From: Macrobrachium rosenbergii
Lineage: Eukaryota; Arthropoda; Malacostraca; Decapoda; Palaemonidae
Assembly (NCBI RefSeq): GCF_040412425.1
Contig: NC_089795.1
Coordinates: 82,521,163-82,585,162, forward strand
Reading direction: 5' to 3'
Length of the DNA stretch: 64,000 nt
Every line of letters starts with the position of its first letter. Positions within the stretch are counted from its first letter, which is position 1. Made by a program: the position numbers and the translations under genes. The notes under the pieces are model-generated. The model worked only from the letters and a program-made list of their open reading frames with translations. It had not been told where the DNA came from and did not search any database. This document shows, one piece after another, positions 61,220 to 64,000 of this stretch.

Positions 61220-62389
61220 TTAGGTTGACAAATTTGGTGGTGGGGATGACATGATGTGACAGGCCGGAGATCCAGCATTGTAGTGGCTAGCAGCCCCTGG
61301 GATCTGCAGGGCCTTTTGGATGGGGCTCGGTGGCCTGCAGTAACTGTTGGAGGGAGAGGCTGAGCGGATGAATCGGGAGCGAGTTCTGGCTGGTAGGGTT
61401 AGGCTGCTTATTAGTGCCGAGTTTGTATCGGCACCAGCTTCAACGTGGCCCCCCTTCTTGCAATAGTTGCATATGGGTCCTACTAGGCAGTCCATTCTTC
61501 TCGGCGAGTGGAGTTCGAGGTAGGCCGGAGTGGATGATTCGGCTTCTGAGAGGTGCTATCGACTGATTGAAGGTTTCCCACGTAATCAGCCATGCGATTG
61601 CTTCCATAAAGTGTGGAGGGCTGTTTATCGTTAAGATATACTGCAAGGGCCCTGACACACATTGGAAAAGGTCTTAGCATGGTCGATTGAAAAGATCCTC
61701 CAACGTCGTGCAGGCTGGCGAGTCGAAACCAGCGCGTGCGGACTGGGTTTTGTGACATGCCCATTCTGTCGAAGACCAGCCGACTTCCTAGTAAAGACCT
61801 CGGAACCGTTGTCTCCATTTTTCTGGGGTTATTTCGTAGGCCTTTGTAATGACTCTACGAACTTCCGCCATGTTGCCTCTCTGGCTCTTCTCCAGTGAGC
61901 CGGCTGCTCAGCTTTTCCTCCATATGCTAGCTAGTATTAAGGCTCTCTCCGTCTCCGTGATTGCTGTAGTTATCGAAAAGAGCTCGATCTCCAGCCATGC
62001 TTCTGGCTCGTCCTCAGTCCCACTTAGGGACTGGGGAATTGATGCTCGAAATTCGGAGCGTTTGATGCAGCAGGTGTAGGACTGGGCTTGATGGCTAGCC
62101 ATAGCTTCTGCATTCTCATTTTCATCTCTCAGCTCGAGCCTTCTCCTTTAGGGCTAACTCAGTTTCCTTGCAGGCTAACTCTGCTGTCTCCTTCTTTCTT
62201 CTCTTTCCTCTTCATATTGCCTTTGCTCGGCTCAAACTTCATGCTTCGGCTTCTGCTCTCTGCTCGAGTCTTTCTTCCTTCTCCGCCAAGTCGCCCACTT
62301 GCTCCTTCAACCCAGGTGGTAAGTTCCGAGCCGGTGAGACCTGCCGTAGATCCCAGCCCCAGGAAAGTTTTATAATGCTCTGCTGCCAT
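61220..62389 (-). pseudogene. Ty3/gypsy-type gag, frameshifted
   Basis: On the minus strand it starts MAAEHYKTFLGLGSTAG, continuing LTGSELTTWVE and a charged coiled-coil-like stretch. EDEPEAWLEIELFSITTAIT and TETERALILAS follow (about 61930-61990). The capsid C-terminal part has VRALAVYLNDKQPSTLYGSN and RMADYV (about 61600-61680), which fits the SCAN-related gag domain. CNYCKKGGHVEAG near 61440-61475 is a zinc knuckle whose fourth Cys is lost. Frames shift at several points. LTRs were not found. It would have formed the particle shell binding element RNA. Confidence 0.7.
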
Positions 62390-62764
62390 GGTTCTGGTGG
62401 GGAATGGCGTCTAACCGGGTCGACTGGGCGATTTCAGGCAGCGAGGAAGTGTTCTTCAATGACGTGGCACCCTTTCAAAAGGTGGCACTGTAGTTTGGGT
62501 GTGCCCGTGTACAGGTCATACTGGTGGCACTCAGTATCCCTAGGCACTGGTGCAGGTTAGGTTCCAGAAGAACCTTCTTTTCTGTGTTCCCTTTTGGTTT
62601 TGTTTTATTTATTTTTTGGATTCTTCTTGCTTGGTACTTATGGTGCAATGTGTTTTCCTAGGGACCCTCTACTGGAGTCCAACTAGGCTATATGGGAGGA
62701 AGGCACTCTACACTCTGCAGAGTGCAAACAATCAATGAGAGAGAGAAGGGAAGGTAAAGAGAAG
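62390..62764. other. Upstream flank of the gag remnant
   Basis: On the minus strand this precedes the gag start and should hold leader and LTR. I could not identify an LTR or primer-binding site. Confidence 0.35.
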
Positions 62765-62787
62765 GAGAGAGAGAGAGAGAGAGAGAG
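62765..62787 (+). repeat. (GA)n microsatellite
   Basis: Uninterrupted GA run. Confidence 0.9.
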
Positions 62788-63145
62788 TAAGCTATTCCAG
62801 TGATGAGTGCTGCAAAGTATTGGCACTGTGGAATAAAGTGAATTTGGGTTTTTTTTTTTTTTCTTAAAGATCCTCGTGAGTGGCTGGTCCCAGTACCGGC
62901 AACGGCTGGCCTTCTTTTTTCAGAGGGGTGAAAACTACTGTTTTGCTTCTGGTCTGGATGTGAGCCTCACTCGTGACCGACAGTTTATCACTATATCGTA
63001 ATTATCTTAACTTGTCCTCATCCAGTTGTAGGACAGAGGTGTTTCTTTGTTTGGTTTAAAGTATTCGAATTAATTAGCCTAGTGTCGGCCATTCTTTCTT
63101 TGAAGAGGTCACGTACATTTAGGTTAGGAATGCTTACTGGAATGA

Positions 63146-63148
<3 letters not shown>
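62788..63148. other. Unassigned stretch
   Basis: No gene recognised; a poly-T run lies near 62850. Confidence 0.4.

Positions 63149-63194
<46 letters not shown>
63149..63194 (+). repeat. (GA)n microsatellite
   Basis: Uninterrupted GA run of 46 bases; the minus-strand Ser-Leu frame over it is an artefact. Confidence 0.95.
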
Positions 63195-63197
<3 letters not shown>

Positions 63198-64000
63198 CAA
63201 TCAGCGAATTTTCTTGCTGCTTGAGAACATGTAAACCAAGATTTTATACATGCACAATGGCATGGATCTTAATAAAATGATATAGATCGTCTTGGCTTCC
63301 TTAGGATTACTTTATTATCTCAATTTTCGAGCAGCGTCACAAAAAGTTTATCGTGAAAATTTTAAATTTTCTTTATATGATTTTTATAGTAGGTATTCAT
63401 TATAGGAACTTGTGGTATTACTCCTAACTAAGGCCTATCTTCCCTGCCTAAATTATCTTTTGGTTTCTAGCTAAGATATTAGGAGGTGGGTTCTTCTGAA
63501 AGCAAAAAAAATATATGCCCCAAGAGTGGCGGGGGCAGAGTCGAGGAGTCACCAGCAACAAAGGTCTTTGAGATGGCGGCCAAGGTCCCGTTAGGCCTAA
63601 ATTTCAAAACAACCTCGGCCTGCGAGAAACCCCAAAATGGCGTTCTCACAAACAGTTGAACAATTTCAAAACAACTTGCGCGGCGGAGTATTTTCTTTTT
63701 AGCATAAATTAAACAACGTAAACAAATGCAGGTATCCAGATTTTACTTTAAATATACCAATCATGCATAGCGTTTTGCGTTATTCTGGAAAACTAAATTA
63801 CCAAACAACTTTGTCTTTTGTTATCGTTCTCTCGCGGTGAAACATCCTCGCAAACAATGAATAGATTTAGATTTGGAACAGACCAAATTTACTTTACTGA
63901 AAATGTATTTTATGATACAATTATTACTTCCGCTCGTTCGCCACTTCACTGACACGGTTTTTTGAATGATTCCCGCTATATGCAAACAATAACGATCGGA
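63195..64000. other. Unassigned terminal stretch
   Basis: No gene recognised. AATTTCAAAACAAC occurs twice (about 63600 and 63662) in a GC-richer patch with ATGGCGGCC and AATGGCG words. Confidence 0.4.

Overview
This window is eukaryotic and looks like a decapod crustacean (shrimp, prawn or crayfish type). It is AT-rich, has almost no long open frames, carries many long (CT/GA)n and (TA)n microsatellites, and is full of decayed transposable elements. The decapod call rests on recalled resemblance of several repeats (the short interspersed repeat at 26.4 kb, the DIRS termini, the TTAA-flanked element at 42 kb), not on a search. I see no intact host protein gene, rRNA, confident tRNA or CRISPR array.

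Layout. 1-21.2 kb is mainly unique non-coding DNA, probably intronic or intergenic, broken by microsatellites. It has a perfect 17-bp palindrome (5.25 kb) and a few splice-bounded segments, of which 16340-16439 is the best candidate coding exon. 21.2-28.5 kb holds a LINE remnant with a (TAA)n tail, a long imperfect foldback repeat (23.06-23.53 kb), a degenerate tandem duplication (24.2-24.9 kb) and a SINE-like repeat.

29.2-38.4 kb is a nested transposon stack. A gag-only LTR retrotransposon on the minus strand (30476-33950) lies beside DIRS-type tyrosine-recombinase retrotransposon remnants. One of those remnants is cut by a TA-targeting DNA transposon, which is cut by a shorter relative, which is cut by an unrelated TA element, which carries a further copy of the shorter relative. 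The TA duplications at these junctions give an order of insertion.

40.8-45 kb holds a Tigger/pogo-like remnant, a TTAA-flanked piggyBac-like non-autonomous element whose inside is a ~380-bp satellite array, and another short TA-element copy. 45.4-51.3 kb is dominated by DIRS elements: one long minus-strand copy with recognisable gag, RT, RNase H and tyrosine recombinase pieces, plus a plus-strand fragment. 52.5-56.4 kb has two more LINE C-terminal fragments on opposite strands and short exact tandem duplications.

56.5-59.9 kb is low-complexity or unassigned, with a striking TATAGATAG-peppered stretch. 59.9-62.6 kb is a GC-richer block with a Ty3/gypsy-type gag remnant on the minus strand. 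The element proteins are all broken by frameshifts and stops, so the window is a fossil record rather than a working gene cluster. The most noteworthy structures are the nested stack, the gag-only LTR element with five tandem zinc knuckles, the satellite-filled piggyBac-like element and the foldback.
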